From JBBDWK01 sp040902885 (GTDB taxonomy: Bacteria > Acidobacteriota > Terriglobia > Bryobacterales > Bryobacteraceae): DNA of 44,725 nt. Numbering within the stretch: the stretch's first letter is position 1; each line of letters begins with the position of its first letter. The stretch is from the NCBI GenBank assembly GCA_040902885.1, contig JBBDWK010000013.1:1-44725 (forward strand), read 5' to 3'. The position numbers were made by a program, and so were the translations under genes. Positions 24,854 through 33,986 of the stretch are shown one piece after another. The notes below the pieces were generated by a model that did no database searches, was not told where the DNA came from, and saw only the letters and a program-made list of their open reading frames with translations.

Positions 24854-27252
24854 ACCGCAAACTCCATGGGTTGAATTTGAACAAACTGCGTGGGGTTGAC
24901 GAGCTCTTCGCGCTCCAGCCAGGCATCGCGCGAAAGAGCTTTCGACTTGTGCAGCCGGTCGAGGAGGCCATTGCGCACGTCTTCAACCGCATACACCGTT
25001 TCCTTGCGAACTTTCTCAATGCCCAGGCGCTCGACGAAGTCGTAGGTGCGCTCCAGGTAGTTGGCGTTTTCGCGGTAATACTGGAAAAACAGCTCGGAGG
25101 CTTCGATGGCCTGCCGGGTGGTTTCAACCGTGATCAACAGGTCGGCTTTGCGCACGCTCTTGCCGGCCGCACCGCCCACTACGACCTGCCAACTGCCCTC
25201 CTGGCCGATCAGGCCGATGTCTTTCACGGTCGCTTCGGCGCAGTTTCTGGGACAGCCGACGGCGGCCATTTTGACCTTGTGCGGCGTATACAGATTTTCG
25301 AGACGCCGCTCCAGCTCGATGCCGGCGCTGGTCGAGTCCTGTGTGCCAAAGCGGCAGAATTCCGTGCCGACGCAGGTTTTCACCATGCGCACGCCTTTGG
25401 CGTAAGCCTGGCCGGAGGGCATGCCCAGGTCGGCCCACACCCGCGGCAGGTCTTCCTTGCGAACGCCCAACAGGTCGATGCGCTGGCTGCCGGTGATCTT
25501 TACCATCGGCACGTTGTATTTCTCCGCGACATCGGCGATGCGGTGCAGCTCGCCCGGGCTGGTGACCCCGCCTCGAATGCGTGGAACCACGGAGAACGTT
25601 CCGTCCTTCTGAATGTTGGCGTGGACGCGATCGTTGATGAAGCGCGCCGAGCGGTCCTCCTCGTGCCCACCGCACCAGACTACATCCACGAGGTAGCTCA
25701 GGGCGGGCTTACAGATTTCACAGCCGTGCCCGTTGCCGTAGATGTCGAGCACCTCCTGTACGGAGCGCAGCCTCTGCGTTTGAATCATCTCGCGCAGGTT
25801 GTCCTGGCTGAAGGGCAGGCAGTCGCAGAGAACCTTCTTCTTCTCCTCCTCAAATTCGGGAGCGACGGCCTTGAGCAGGCTCTGGCAAAGCGGCGTGCAA
25901 CTGCCGCAGCCGGTGGATGCGCGCGTGCACTGCTTCAGCTGGGCGAGACTGTTGACGCCCTTCTCATGAATCGCCGAGATAATCGCGCCCTTGCTGACAC
26001 CGAGACAGCCGCAGACGGTTTCCGAATCCGGCATCCGTGCGATGTCGAGACCGGAATCGGCGGCGGGCTCGGGAAACAGCAGACTGCGGCGCTGCTTGGT
26101 CAAGTCGGTTTCCGCACGCAACCACTCCATGTAGCGGTTGCTGCCGGCTGCGTCTCCCACCAGGATTACGCCAGCTAGCCTGCCTCCGGATACAATCAGC
26201 TTTTTGTAGACGCCGAGCGAAGGGTCCTCGTAGCGGATCACTTCCGTGCCCTCCCGCTCGCGAAGATCCCCGGCGGAGAACATGTCGACGCCCATGATCT
26301 TGAGCTTGGCGGCGGGCCGAGAGCCCGCATAGACAGGGCCTCTGTTTCCAGTGATGGTTGCCGCGAGAATCTTGGCTTGCTCGAGCAGCGGCGCTACCAG
26401 ACCGTAGACCACGCCGCGATGCTCCACGCACTCGCCCACCGCGAACACGTCGGGATCCGAGGTCTCCATGTAGTCGTTGACCACGATGCCGCGATTGATT
26501 TCCAGGCCGGCCTTGCGTCCGAGTTCGACGTTGGGACGAATGCCGGCTGCAATGACGACCATTTCGGCGTCGATTGTTTCGCCATCGGCGAACTCCACGC
26601 CTTCTACCCGGCCGTTCCCGAGAATCGCCGAGGTCGCCCGGTTCAGCAGCACCTTCACTCCGAGCCGCTCCATCTTGATTTTGAGGTAGTCGCCGCCGGT
26701 GCGGTCGAGCTGCACGTTCATGAGCGCGTCGAGCAGGTGGACGACGGTCACATCGCAGCCCCGCACCTGCAAGCCCCGTGCGGCCTCCAGGCCCAGCAAT
26801 CCGCCGCCAATTACGGCCGCCTTAAGGCCCGGGCGCGAGCGTTCCAGCATGGCGCGCGTGTCTTCCAGATTGCGGAAGGTCAGCACGCCTTCCTTTTCCA
26901 CGCCGCGAATGGGGGGGATGAATGGAGCGCTGCCGGTTGCCAGCAGCAGCTTGTCGAAGCGGGTGATGCTGCCATCGTCGCCGACGACCGTCTTTGTCTC
27001 TCTGTCGATATCCGCGATGCGCACGCCGAGACGCAGAGCGATATCGTGCTTCCGGTACCATTCCAGACCGTTGAGGACGATGTCGCCGGGATCGCGTTCT
27101 CCCGCCAGAACGGAGGAGAGAAGAATCCGGTTGTAGTTGACGTGAGTCTCATCGCCGAACACCGTGACCTCGAACTTCGGCGCGTGCCGGAGAATCTGCT
27201 CCAGGCAGCCGATGCCCGCCATTCCGTTGCCGACGACAACCAGCTTCTCCAT
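24850..27252 (-). CDS. nirB: NAD(P)H nitrite reductase large subunit
   Basis: 800 residues from ATG 27252 (MEKLVVVGNGMAG), chosen because it shares one base with the upstream stop (TGATG) and starts at the FAD motif; the longer open frame is not used. Order: FAD/NADH domains (about 1-330), two BFD-like [2Fe-2S] segments (CGCLG to CGSC, and CDCLP to CEIC), then a siroheme/4Fe-4S reductase domain with TCVGTEFCRFG and GCPRNCAEA. Catalyses six-electron reduction of nitrite to ammonium. Complete by length and motif. Confidence 0.95.
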   Translation of the reverse strand: MEKLVVVGNGMAGIGCLEQILRHAPKFEVTVFGDETHVNYNRILLSSVLAGERDPGDIVLNGLEWYRKHDIALRLGVRIADIDRETKTVVGDDGSITRFDKLLLATGSAPFIPPIRGVEKEGVLTFRNLEDTRAMLERSRPGLKAAVIGGGLLGLEAARGLQVRGCDVTVVHLLDALMNVQLDRTGGDYLKIKMERLGVKVLLNRATSAILGNGRVEGVEFADGETIDAEMVVIAAGIRPNVELGRKAGLEINRGIVVNDYMETSDPDVFAVGECVEHRGVVYGLVAPLLEQAKILAATITGNRGPVYAGSRPAAKLKIMGVDMFSAGDLREREGTEVIRYEDPSLGVYKKLIVSGGRLAGVILVGDAAGSNRYMEWLRAETDLTKQRRSLLFPEPAADSGLDIARMPDSETVCGCLGVSKGAIISAIHEKGVNSLAQLKQCTRASTGCGSCTPLCQSLLKAVAPEFEEEKKKVLCDCLPFSQDNLREMIQTQRLRSVQEVLDIYGNGHGCEICKPALSYLVDVVWCGGHEEDRSARFINDRVHANIQKDGTFSVVPRIRGGVTSPGELHRIADVAEKYNVPMVKITGSQRIDLLGVRKEDLPRVWADLGMPSGQAYAKGVRMVKTCVGTEFCRFGTQDSTSAGIELERRLENLYTPHKVKMAAVGCPRNCAEATVKDIGLIGQEGSWQVVVGGAAGKSVRKADLLITVETTRQAIEASELFFQYYRENANYLERTYDFVERLGIEKVRKETVYAVEDVRNGLLDRLHKSKALSRDAWLEREELVNPTQFVQIQPMEFAV

Positions 27253-29420
27253 CACCTTTCTCCCGATTTCTCCACCCGCACCGCGCACTGCTTGTAGTTC
27301 GGCTCCCTGGAATAGGGATCGAACGCGCTCTGCGTGACCAGATTGGAGTTCGCCTCTACGTAGTGGAAGGGCATGAAAACCTGACCCGGCGCGACGATCT
27401 CGGTGACTCGCAGCTCGACCCGCCGCACACGGCCGCGGGGGGAAACGATGTCCACTTTGTCGTGCGGTTTGAGGCGGAGGCGCGCGGCATCGCGCGGATT
27501 CATCTCCAGCCACGCGCGCGGCGACATGCCCTCCAGAATAGGAACGCGGCCCGTCTTGGTTCGCGTGTGCCAGTGCTCCACCGTGCGGCCCGTGTTGAAA
27601 ACGAACGGATAGTTCGGCCGGGGCTGCTCGGGAAAAGGCTCCCATTCGATGGCGAAAAGATTCGCGCGGCCGTCATCGGTCTGGAAGCGGCCGCCGGAGT
27701 ACAACCTGGTTGTCTCGACTGTCGTCTTGCCGGCGGGAAACGGCCACTGCACGCCGCCCTCCCGCTCGATCAACTCGTAGGTGAGCCCGGAGTAGTCGCA
27801 CAGGCGGTTGGCTGAGACGCGCTTCCACTCTTCAAACGCGTCGCGCGGTCCGGTCCAGCCGGGAAACAATTCCGCATCGCACCCGAGCTTCTTCGCCAGT
27901 GCGAGAAAGATGTCGAAATCGGGCTTCGCCTCGCCTGGTGGCTCGACGGCCTTGTTGACCTTGCTAACCCGCCGCTCGGAGTTGGTGTAGGTGCCTTCCT
28001 TCTCTCCCCAGATCGCGGCGGGCAGGGTGAGGTGCGCGAACGTGCTGGTGGGCGTTGGATGATATCCGTCCTGCACCACGAGGAAGTCCAGGTTCCGGAA
28101 CGCCTGCTGCAAGACCTCGAGGTTTGGAAAGGACACCACCGGGTTTGTCGCGATGATCCATAGCGCCCGGATCTTCTTCGCCACCGCGGCCTCGATGATG
28201 TCCGGGTAGGCGAGGCCGCGCGCCGCCGGTATTCGTGCGGCGTCGATGTTCCATAGCCGCGCCAGATCCTCTCGATCCCGCGCGCTCTCAAACTTGCGGT
28301 AACCGGGCAGGCTGGAAGTGAAGCCGGCCTCGCGCGTGCCCATGGCGTTGCACTGCCCGGTGATCGAGAAGGGCGCGGCGCCGGCGCGGCCGATGTTCCC
28401 GGTGATGAGCGCGAGGTTGTTGATCGCGTTCACGGTCACCGTTCCTTGCGTGCTGTGATTGACGCCCATCGTCCAGCCGATGAACGGTGCCTTCGCGCTG
28501 CCGTAAAGAAGCGCGGCTTTATAGATCAGCTCCGGCGAGAGACCGCAGATTTGCGAGACGTGCTCGGGCGTGTATTTCTCAAGAGACGCCGCGAGCTCGT
28601 CGAATCCGTTCGTATGCCGCTCGATGTAATCCCGGTCGATGCGGCCCGCGCGCACCAGGATGTGCACCATGCCGTTGAGCAGCGCGATATCCGTGCGGGG
28701 CTTCAACGGAAGATGCAGGTCCGCCATCATGGCGGTCTTGGTGACGCGCGGATCGGCGACGATGAGCGTCGCCTTCCGGTTGCGCTCCAGCCGCTGACAG
28801 AGAATCGGATGATTGTCGGCAATGTTGGCGCCGATGAGAAAGACCACGTCGGCCAGATCGAGGTCCTCGTACGCTCCCGGCGGGCCGTCGCTGCCGAAAG
28901 ATCGCTTGTAGCCGGCCACGGCGCTGGACATGCAGAGCGTGGTGTTGCCGTCGAAATTCCGCGTGCCGAACCCGAGCTGCACGAGCTTGCCGAGCGCGTA
29001 AAACTCTTCGGTCACGAGCTGGCCGGTGCCGATCACACCCAGCGAATCGGCGCCGTAACGCTGCTGTGTCTCGCGGAAGTTCGCGGCCATCGTGTCCAGC
29101 GCACGGTCCCAGGATACGCGCCGCCCGTGCAGCATCGGATATCGGGCGCGGTCCCCGGCGTCGAGGGTATAGTGCTCGGCCAGTCCCTTGGGGCAGAGCT
29201 TGCCCTGATTGACAGGATGCTTGGGATCTCCGCGCACGCTGACCGCGCGGCTGCCCTTCACGCCGATGAACATGCCGCAACCGACCGAACAGTAACCGCA
29301 CGTGGTTTGGACCCAGCGCTCGGGAATTTTTTCCGACGCCGTATAACCCATCGCGGGGTCGAGGGAGTAAGAGTATTTCTCCGTCAGAATGTCCAGACCC
29401 AGCAGGCGTTGCAGATTCAT
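27252..29420 (-). CDS. nasA: Molybdopterin nitrate reductase, assimilatory NasA/NarB type
   Basis: 722 residues. The N-terminal [4Fe-4S] motif CGYCSVGC ... LCPKG (about residues 41-80) precedes the molybdo-bis-MGD domains. The Mo ligand is Cys in LCMSSAVAGYKRSFG, as in Nap/Nas enzymes, so this is not a selenoprotein. Other marks: NPVVSFPNLEVLQQAF, WGEKEGTYTNSERRVS and the C-terminal GRTVEHWHTRTKTGR. Length fits cyanobacterial NarB and lacks the C-terminal [2Fe-2S] domain of Klebsiella NasA. The ATG overlaps the FeS/membrane subunit by four bases. Cytoplasmic (no Tat signal). Confidence 0.92.
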   Translation of the reverse strand: MNLQRLLGLDILTEKYSYSLDPAMGYTASEKIPERWVQTTCGYCSVGCGMFIGVKGSRAVSVRGDPKHPVNQGKLCPKGLAEHYTLDAGDRARYPMLHGRRVSWDRALDTMAANFRETQQRYGADSLGVIGTGQLVTEEFYALGKLVQLGFGTRNFDGNTTLCMSSAVAGYKRSFGSDGPPGAYEDLDLADVVFLIGANIADNHPILCQRLERNRKATLIVADPRVTKTAMMADLHLPLKPRTDIALLNGMVHILVRAGRIDRDYIERHTNGFDELAASLEKYTPEHVSQICGLSPELIYKAALLYGSAKAPFIGWTMGVNHSTQGTVTVNAINNLALITGNIGRAGAAPFSITGQCNAMGTREAGFTSSLPGYRKFESARDREDLARLWNIDAARIPAARGLAYPDIIEAAVAKKIRALWIIATNPVVSFPNLEVLQQAFRNLDFLVVQDGYHPTPTSTFAHLTLPAAIWGEKEGTYTNSERRVSKVNKAVEPPGEAKPDFDIFLALAKKLGCDAELFPGWTGPRDAFEEWKRVSANRLCDYSGLTYELIEREGGVQWPFPAGKTTVETTRLYSGGRFQTDDGRANLFAIEWEPFPEQPRPNYPFVFNTGRTVEHWHTRTKTGRVPILEGMSPRAWLEMNPRDAARLRLKPHDKVDIVSPRGRVRRVELRVTEIVAPGQVFMPFHYVEANSNLVTQSAFDPYSREPNYKQCAVRVEKSGER

Positions 29421-30841
29421 GCGGCCACCTTCCTGGGAACCACGCTGACGAAGAAGAGATACCGTCCCAGCAGTTCACCCGCGAGCGCCAAGAGCAATGC
29501 CGCCACCGGCCGGTTCATGAGCGGCAGAGCGATGCCTCCCGCCACGAGCAGGGCCGCCCGCGCCAGAAACAGGCGCTCCAGATCGTTTGAGAGCAGGCCG
29601 GCCGAGGCGCGCAGCTCGAACTCGTCGGACCGGATGAGCCAAAGCAGTTTCAGGCCGAGCGTCAGCAGTTGCAGCGCTGCCCCGGCAACGGCCGCTATCG
29701 TCAACACCTTCGTGCCGCCCGCAATCGACGCCACAAAGAGCGGACCCAGCAGCGCGGCGGTAGAGTAGAACTCCGCGGGAGTGAATCCGCTATTCCATGC
29801 GGGACGCGCGGGGACCAGATAGATGAATGCGCTGGCGGCGACGCCCATCATGCCGACCGCCGCAGTGAGCGCGCCGAGGGCGGTCGATCCCAGGAATGCA
29901 TACGCGCCGGCCGCGGCGGCAAAGCAGGAAAGCAGGAGAACTTCGCGGCTCAGCCATGAACGCCTCCACATCTTGAGCGCACGCCAGGCGTAAACGGGCC
30001 TGCCGAGATGCAGCGTCGAAGCCCCGAGTGACAGCAGTCCCGCCGCGAGGGAAGCAAAAGTGGCCACGGTTCCGGCTGGTCCGAGCATCCAGAGCGCCAC
30101 GAATGCGCCGACTGAAAGCTGCGTCAGCACCAGCATGACCACCAGCGGCATATGTGGATGCTCGGGGCGGACCCGCGTCGTATCGGGCGTGTGCAGCATG
30201 GGCGGCATCTCGTCCGGCAGCGTGATGCGCGTTGTCGACAGGGTGTGGTGCGCCGAGGGCATGCCTGGACTGTTCGCGGCGCCATAGGCGTTCAGCCACT
30301 CGGCGACGTTGACGGTCTCAATCTCAATGGCCTGCTGGGGGCAGGCGCTTGCGCAGGCGGGCACCTGGCGCTCGGCGAGCCGCCCGTAGCACATGTCGCA
30401 CTTGCCCACCACGCCGCGCTCTTCGTTGTACTGGGGCACGCAATAAGGGCAGTTCCAAATGCAGTACTGGCAGCCGATGCACGCTTCGGCGCTGTGCAGC
30501 ACGAGGCCGGTGCCGGCGTCCTTCCGGAAAGCGTCGACGGGGCAGCCGAGCAGGCAGGAAGGCTCAAGGCAATGGTTGCAGCTCATCGAAAGATAGAGCC
30601 GCTGCGTGTTCGGGTACCAGCCGCCTTCGATCTCCCCGACGCGCCGCCACTGGACGCCTGCGGGGTTGTTGTTCTGCTCGTTGCAGGCCACCTCGCAGCA
30701 CCGGCAGCCGATGCACTTGGTCATATCGAAGTGGAACCGATACTGTTCGCCGGCCTCGGGAGGCGCGGGAAGCAGGGGTTTGGCGGACGGCGGAGCGGTG
30801 CTGTCCACCCGCCCGCGACGGGGCGTCAAGCAGAACTGCAA
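29417..30841 (-). CDS. Fused DmsB-like four-cluster ferredoxin and DmsC-like membrane anchor
   Basis: 474 residues. The N-terminal half (about 30-210) has the Cys sets of four 4Fe-4S clusters: CIGCRCCEVAC from Cys43, CNHCLEPSCLLGC, CIGCQYCIWNC, CDMC and CASACPQQA, as in DmsB/NrfC subunits. After a His/Thr linker, residues about 230-474 are eight or so membrane helices of DmsC/YnfH type, which bind quinol. Together it would deliver electrons from the quinol pool to NasA. The start is unclear: TTG 30841 opens the frame; the frame stays open about 105 bases upstream to a TAG without a better start. Confidence 0.85.
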   Translation of the reverse strand: MQFCLTPRRGRVDSTAPPSAKPLLPAPPEAGEQYRFHFDMTKCIGCRCCEVACNEQNNNPAGVQWRRVGEIEGGWYPNTQRLYLSMSCNHCLEPSCLLGCPVDAFRKDAGTGLVLHSAEACIGCQYCIWNCPYCVPQYNEERGVVGKCDMCYGRLAERQVPACASACPQQAIEIETVNVAEWLNAYGAANSPGMPSAHHTLSTTRITLPDEMPPMLHTPDTTRVRPEHPHMPLVVMLVLTQLSVGAFVALWMLGPAGTVATFASLAAGLLSLGASTLHLGRPVYAWRALKMWRRSWLSREVLLLSCFAAAAGAYAFLGSTALGALTAAVGMMGVAASAFIYLVPARPAWNSGFTPAEFYSTAALLGPLFVASIAGGTKVLTIAAVAGAALQLLTLGLKLLWLIRSDEFELRASAGLLSNDLERLFLARAALLVAGGIALPLMNRPVAALLLALAGELLGRYLFFVSVVPRKVAA

Positions 30842-30961
30842 GCCGTCTTCAGTGGCGATTTGCTCCAGTGGGAGGTTCAGCCTCAGCGTCCTTTCACAAA
30901 CTCTCTCGTGAAATCTCGGACGCCTTGGTCCAGCGGGCTACGGGGACGGGTACGGAAAGGA

Positions 30962-30975
30962 GCACAGCACTGTGC
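30962..30975. repeat. Short palindrome in the nas/AbrB divergent region
   Basis: GCACAG-CA-CTGTGC, a perfect 6-bp inverted repeat with two-base centre, lies between the divergent nitrate operon and toxin-antitoxin genes. It may be an operator or part of a dispersed repeat (flanked by GGGGCACAG-type sequence). Nothing more can be claimed. Confidence 0.3.
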
Positions 30976-31050
30976 CCCTACGAGGACCAATTTAAGGGAT
31001 GGATGAAGTGGAGGTCAAATCGAAACTACCTATGGCGTGCAGAAGATTTT

Positions 31051-31079
31051 TTGATGGATTTGAGGGAAGGCGATAGAAT
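31051..31079 (+). promoter_or_regulatory. Promoter for the AbrB/PIN toxin-antitoxin pair
   Basis: TTGATG (31051-31056) and TAGAAT (31074-31079) with a 17-base spacer, 41 bases before ATG 31120. A ribosome-binding site AAGGAGA follows (31103-31109). A good sigma-70-type match. Confidence 0.5.
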
Positions 31080-31119
31080 GTAAGAGTATCGTGTCTTAAA
31101 GTAAGGAGAGCTAGTAAGA

Positions 31120-31377
31120 ATGCGCTACGTGAGAACAATCAGCAGCAAGGGTCAAGTCACTCTGCCTTCCGAGATCCGCAATCGATTGGGGCTCAAAGAA
31201 GGAGATCGGATTGAATTTGTTGCCGAACGCGGCGTCACCATCCTTCGACCAGCGCGGCAGAATCAGAACCGGTTTGAGGCTTACGCCGGTGTGCTGGACA
31301 CATTTCCCAACGGAGTGAAGGAGATCAACGCCTGGATCAGGGATCTGCGAGATGAGAGTGACGATGAGCAGCCATGA
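31120..31377 (+). CDS. AbrB/MazE-type antitoxin
   Basis: 85 residues. The N-terminal swapped-hairpin AbrB domain reads TISSKGQVTLPSEIRNRLGL and KEGDRIEFV; the C-terminal acidic tail should wrap the toxin. It overlaps the PIN gene by four bases (ATGA), the standard coupling for VapBC-like pairs, and such antitoxins repress their own promoter. Confidence 0.88.
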   Translation: MRYVRTISSKGQVTLPSEIRNRLGLKEGDRIEFVAERGVTILRPARQNQNRFEAYAGVLDTFPNGVKEINAWIRDLRDESDDEQP

Positions 31378-31799
31378 GAACTGCCATCGACACGAACGTG
31401 ATCTCGGCTCTCTGGTCGAGAGAGCCGGGTGCGGCCGAAATGGCAAAGCTGCTGGGGCAGGCCCAGAATGAGGGTGGACTTGTCATCTCCGCTCCGGTCT
31501 ACGTGGAGCTTCTCGCGCATCCGAAAGCTTCGGCGAATTTCGTAGATCGGTTTTTAGTCGAGACAAGCGTGACGACCGATTTCAATTTCAGCGAGGCGAT
31601 ATGGCGAGAAGCTGCCAGAGCCTTCGCCGACCATTCTGGCAGGCGTCGCAAGGGGACAAGAAACAGCCCGAAACGGCTACTCGCGGACTTCCTAATCGGG
31701 GCTCACGCCTTCCTTGAGGCCGATCGTCTTCTGACTTTGGATCCGAGCCGTTATCAGGCTGATTTTCCGGGCTTGCAACTCATCCCTCAGCCGGATTGA
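31374..31799 (+). CDS. vapC: PIN-domain ribonuclease toxin (VapC-like)
   Basis: 141 residues. PIN-domain acids are visible in the N-terminal AIDTNVISAL (Asp6), VYVELLAHP (Glu about 44) and the C-terminal DFLIGAHAFLEADRLLTLD. PIN toxins cleave specific tRNA or rRNA sites when the antitoxin is lost. Paired by overlap with the AbrB gene. Acts in the cytoplasm. Confidence 0.88.
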   Translation: MRTAIDTNVISALWSREPGAAEMAKLLGQAQNEGGLVISAPVYVELLAHPKASANFVDRFLVETSVTTDFNFSEAIWREAARAFADHSGRRRKGTRNSPKRLLADFLIGAHAFLEADRLLTLDPSRYQADFPGLQLIPQPD

Positions 31800-31831
31800 C
31801 GGGCCGCTCTGTGTGCAGCCGGCGATCAGCC

Positions 31832-32476
31832 CTACAGCACTAACGTCAAACCGCCGGTTGCCAACAAGGCCAGCGCCCATACGAGATCCAGATTCAGCCA
31901 GGCCTTCCGCAGCAAGCCGAGGCCCAGCTTCTCATACACGATCCAGGCCGCTAACGCGGTGACTGCCAGATAGCCCGCTCCATGTACCAGCGTTGCGGCA
32001 ATACCGGCCATCGGCCCTTCGAATGTGGCGGTGCCGTGGCAGGTGGCGCCGTGGGCGCTGGCGCTGGCCGTCATCCCCAGGAAGATGGGCAGGACCATCA
32101 GTCCTGCCCCGTGCGCCGAGGCCATGAGAAACGACCAGACTGTCAGTCCTTTCATCCCAACCCGCATGCCGCCCCAGCGGGGGTGGCGATGGCGGAACAG
32201 CCGGTAGCCGCCCAGGCCGAGCAGGATCAGTCCCACCGGCCAGCGCAGCGACTCTATCGGAATCACCGTGCCCGCAATGGCCGCGAGCACGATTGCCGCT
32301 CCGATCGCGAGGGCGTGGCCGAGCGCCAGTGGAAACATCGCCCGCCACACCGCACGCTGGCTCCGCTCCTGCATCCCGAGCGCTACCGCAAAGAGCCAGC
32401 CCATTCCCGGGTTGATGCCGTGGAACGCTCCCAGGAAAAGAATCGCCATCCAGGACCAGAATAGTCCTTCGTTCAT
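31832..32476 (-). CDS. His-rich polytopic membrane protein next to SBP56
   Basis: 214 residues with about six membrane helices. His lies within several helices: FLGAFHGINPGMGW, LALGHALAIG, MASAHGAGL, HGATCHG and VHGAGYLAV. This pattern recalls metal transporters of NicO/HupE type, but I cannot assign the family. The frame starts 9 bases after the SBP56 stop, so it is co-transcribed and may supply a metal, perhaps copper, to that enzyme. That role is inference. Confidence 0.65.
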   Translation of the reverse strand: MNEGLFWSWMAILFLGAFHGINPGMGWLFAVALGMQERSQRAVWRAMFPLALGHALAIGAAIVLAAIAGTVIPIESLRWPVGLILLGLGGYRLFRHRHPRWGGMRVGMKGLTVWSFLMASAHGAGLMVLPIFLGMTASASAHGATCHGTATFEGPMAGIAATLVHGAGYLAVTALAAWIVYEKLGLGLLRKAWLNLDLVWALALLATGGLTLVL

Positions 32477-32485
32477 TGGGCCTCC

Positions 32486-33886
32486 TTAGGCGTAGCAGTA
32501 TGAATCGGACGAAGCGTCGCCGCCTTCCAGCCGGATCTGGTGCGGCCGCAACCCGTCGGTTTTCAGGAAAAAGTTCCGGTCCAGGCTCATTCCCCCTGCA
32601 GGGTCCACGTCGATCTTCGCCATCCATCCGCGAATGCCGTCCGGATAGAACTGCTCGTCCCAGGCGGCATAGAGCGAGTTCGTGAAGTACACTCTGCGTC
32701 CGTCGCGGCTGATCTCGACCATCTGCGGTCCGCCGTTGAGAGCCTTCGTCTCCATGCTCGGGTGCGCCTCGCGGCGCACGATCCCGCCGATCTTGACCGA
32801 TCCGGCCAGTCTCGGGTTGAAGGGGTCGGACACATCGTACTGCCGCATCTCGCCGGTTCCCCAGCAGGAAACGTACAGGAAGCGGTCATCGAGCGAGAGG
32901 TTAATATCGGTGACCAGAGGCGGGACGGCTTTGAAGCCCTTCAGCAGCGGCGGCAAATTCTCCGGGTCCGCGGGCTCGGCTGGAATGTCGATCACCTTGC
33001 GAATGCCCCACTCCTCGCTGTTGCTGTCCCGATACCAGAGCCAGATCGAGGCCGAGAGGTCCTTCAGGCAGGTGACCACGCCTACGAAGCCGTAAGTTTC
33101 GGTTGGATCATGAGCGGGCCGCAGCTCGAGCGCCATCTGGTATTCCGGGCCTAGGTCGAGCGTCTGCCGGTGCCTCCGGCGGTTCAAATCCCAGACGTGC
33201 AGCCGGTGCCCGTATCCTCCCGCCAGCAGAATCTCGGGGTTCAAGCCGTTCTCCACCATATTCGGAGTTCCCCACTCGCTGGTGATCATGGTGTCGTGGG
33301 CGAGGTGCCACCAGAAGTCGTACGCGAGATACTGCGGGCCCCGGTCGATTTCCCACTTGCCTCGGAGCTCAAAAGTCTCGGGGTCCATGATGAAGATCCC
33401 CCCCGGGCCTTCACCCTCCATGGAGCCCAGGCCGTTCATGTAGATGCCGTCCGGCCCGCAATGCGAGGTGTGCGGCCGGCTGTATCCAGTGCGCTCCACC
33501 ATCGTCTCCGGCTCAATCACCTTCACGATTTTGGGATTGCGGGGATCGGGCTTGGTGTCGAGCACATGGATGCGTGAAGAACGCAGCCCGGGAACGATCA
33601 GGTAGCGCCGTTCCATGTGGGGGTGCGGCGAGTAGGGGCACAGACAGGAACTGCAGGCGTTCCAGCCGAAATGGTGGAGCTCGTCGCCCGCGTTCGGCAT
33701 GTTCACCTGGCCGGTGATCTGGCCGTATTTCTTCGACTGGGGGTCGACATCCACCACTGCAAGGGCGTCCGGATTGCCGTCGCGGCTCGGGTTCAGCATG
33801 GCGACGTAAGCCAGAGTTTCCGGCGGCGCTTGCATCGCCATCTTGGGCGATGGGTAAAACGATTGATCGGGTAGCCATTGAGGCAT
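32486..33886 (-). CDS. Selenium-binding protein SBP56 / methanethiol oxidase-like
   Basis: 466 residues matching the SBP56 beta-propeller family, whose members include copper-dependent methanethiol oxidase (MtoX, giving formaldehyde, sulfide and peroxide). The signature ACSSCLCPYSPHP (about 75-90), HHFGWN, SRPHTSHCGPDGIYMN and several His-rich loops (KPHQ-like ends) are present. There is no export signal, so it is cytoplasmic here. The protein contains no in-frame selenocysteine codon. The ribosome-binding site GGAGAG precedes the start; it diverges from a large regulator. Family certain, substrate not tested. Confidence 0.9.
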   Translation of the reverse strand: MPQWLPDQSFYPSPKMAMQAPPETLAYVAMLNPSRDGNPDALAVVDVDPQSKKYGQITGQVNMPNAGDELHHFGWNACSSCLCPYSPHPHMERRYLIVPGLRSSRIHVLDTKPDPRNPKIVKVIEPETMVERTGYSRPHTSHCGPDGIYMNGLGSMEGEGPGGIFIMDPETFELRGKWEIDRGPQYLAYDFWWHLAHDTMITSEWGTPNMVENGLNPEILLAGGYGHRLHVWDLNRRRHRQTLDLGPEYQMALELRPAHDPTETYGFVGVVTCLKDLSASIWLWYRDSNSEEWGIRKVIDIPAEPADPENLPPLLKGFKAVPPLVTDINLSLDDRFLYVSCWGTGEMRQYDVSDPFNPRLAGSVKIGGIVRREAHPSMETKALNGGPQMVEISRDGRRVYFTNSLYAAWDEQFYPDGIRGWMAKIDVDPAGGMSLDRNFFLKTDGLRPHQIRLEGGDASSDSYCYA

Positions 33887-33938
33887 GGTTTCTTCTCTCC
33901 TACGCCATTATTCGAGGATAGGATCCCGGTAGTACTTT

Positions 33939-33946
33939 GAACGTTC
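33939..33946. promoter_or_regulatory. Palindrome in SBP56/regulator divergent gap
   Basis: GAACGTTC, an eight-base palindrome, is in the 100-base gap between the two divergent genes. It could be an operator for the downstream winged-helix regulator; only its symmetry is seen. Confidence 0.2.
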
Positions 33947-33986
33947 TGGAATTTTTCTGAGCTTTTTCTTAAGCTTTTGAATAGCG

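Noticed and set aside
27252..29420. NasA as a formate dehydrogenase selenoprotein
   Set aside because: The Mo-ligand segment CMSSAVAG has Cys and there is no in-frame TGA; partners are NirB/NirD.
30842..31050. Leftover coding frame (ending LDQGVRDFTREFVKGR-like) upstream of the nitrate operon
   Set aside because: Too short and without a start; could be part of a dispersed repeat, but no second copy is present in the window.
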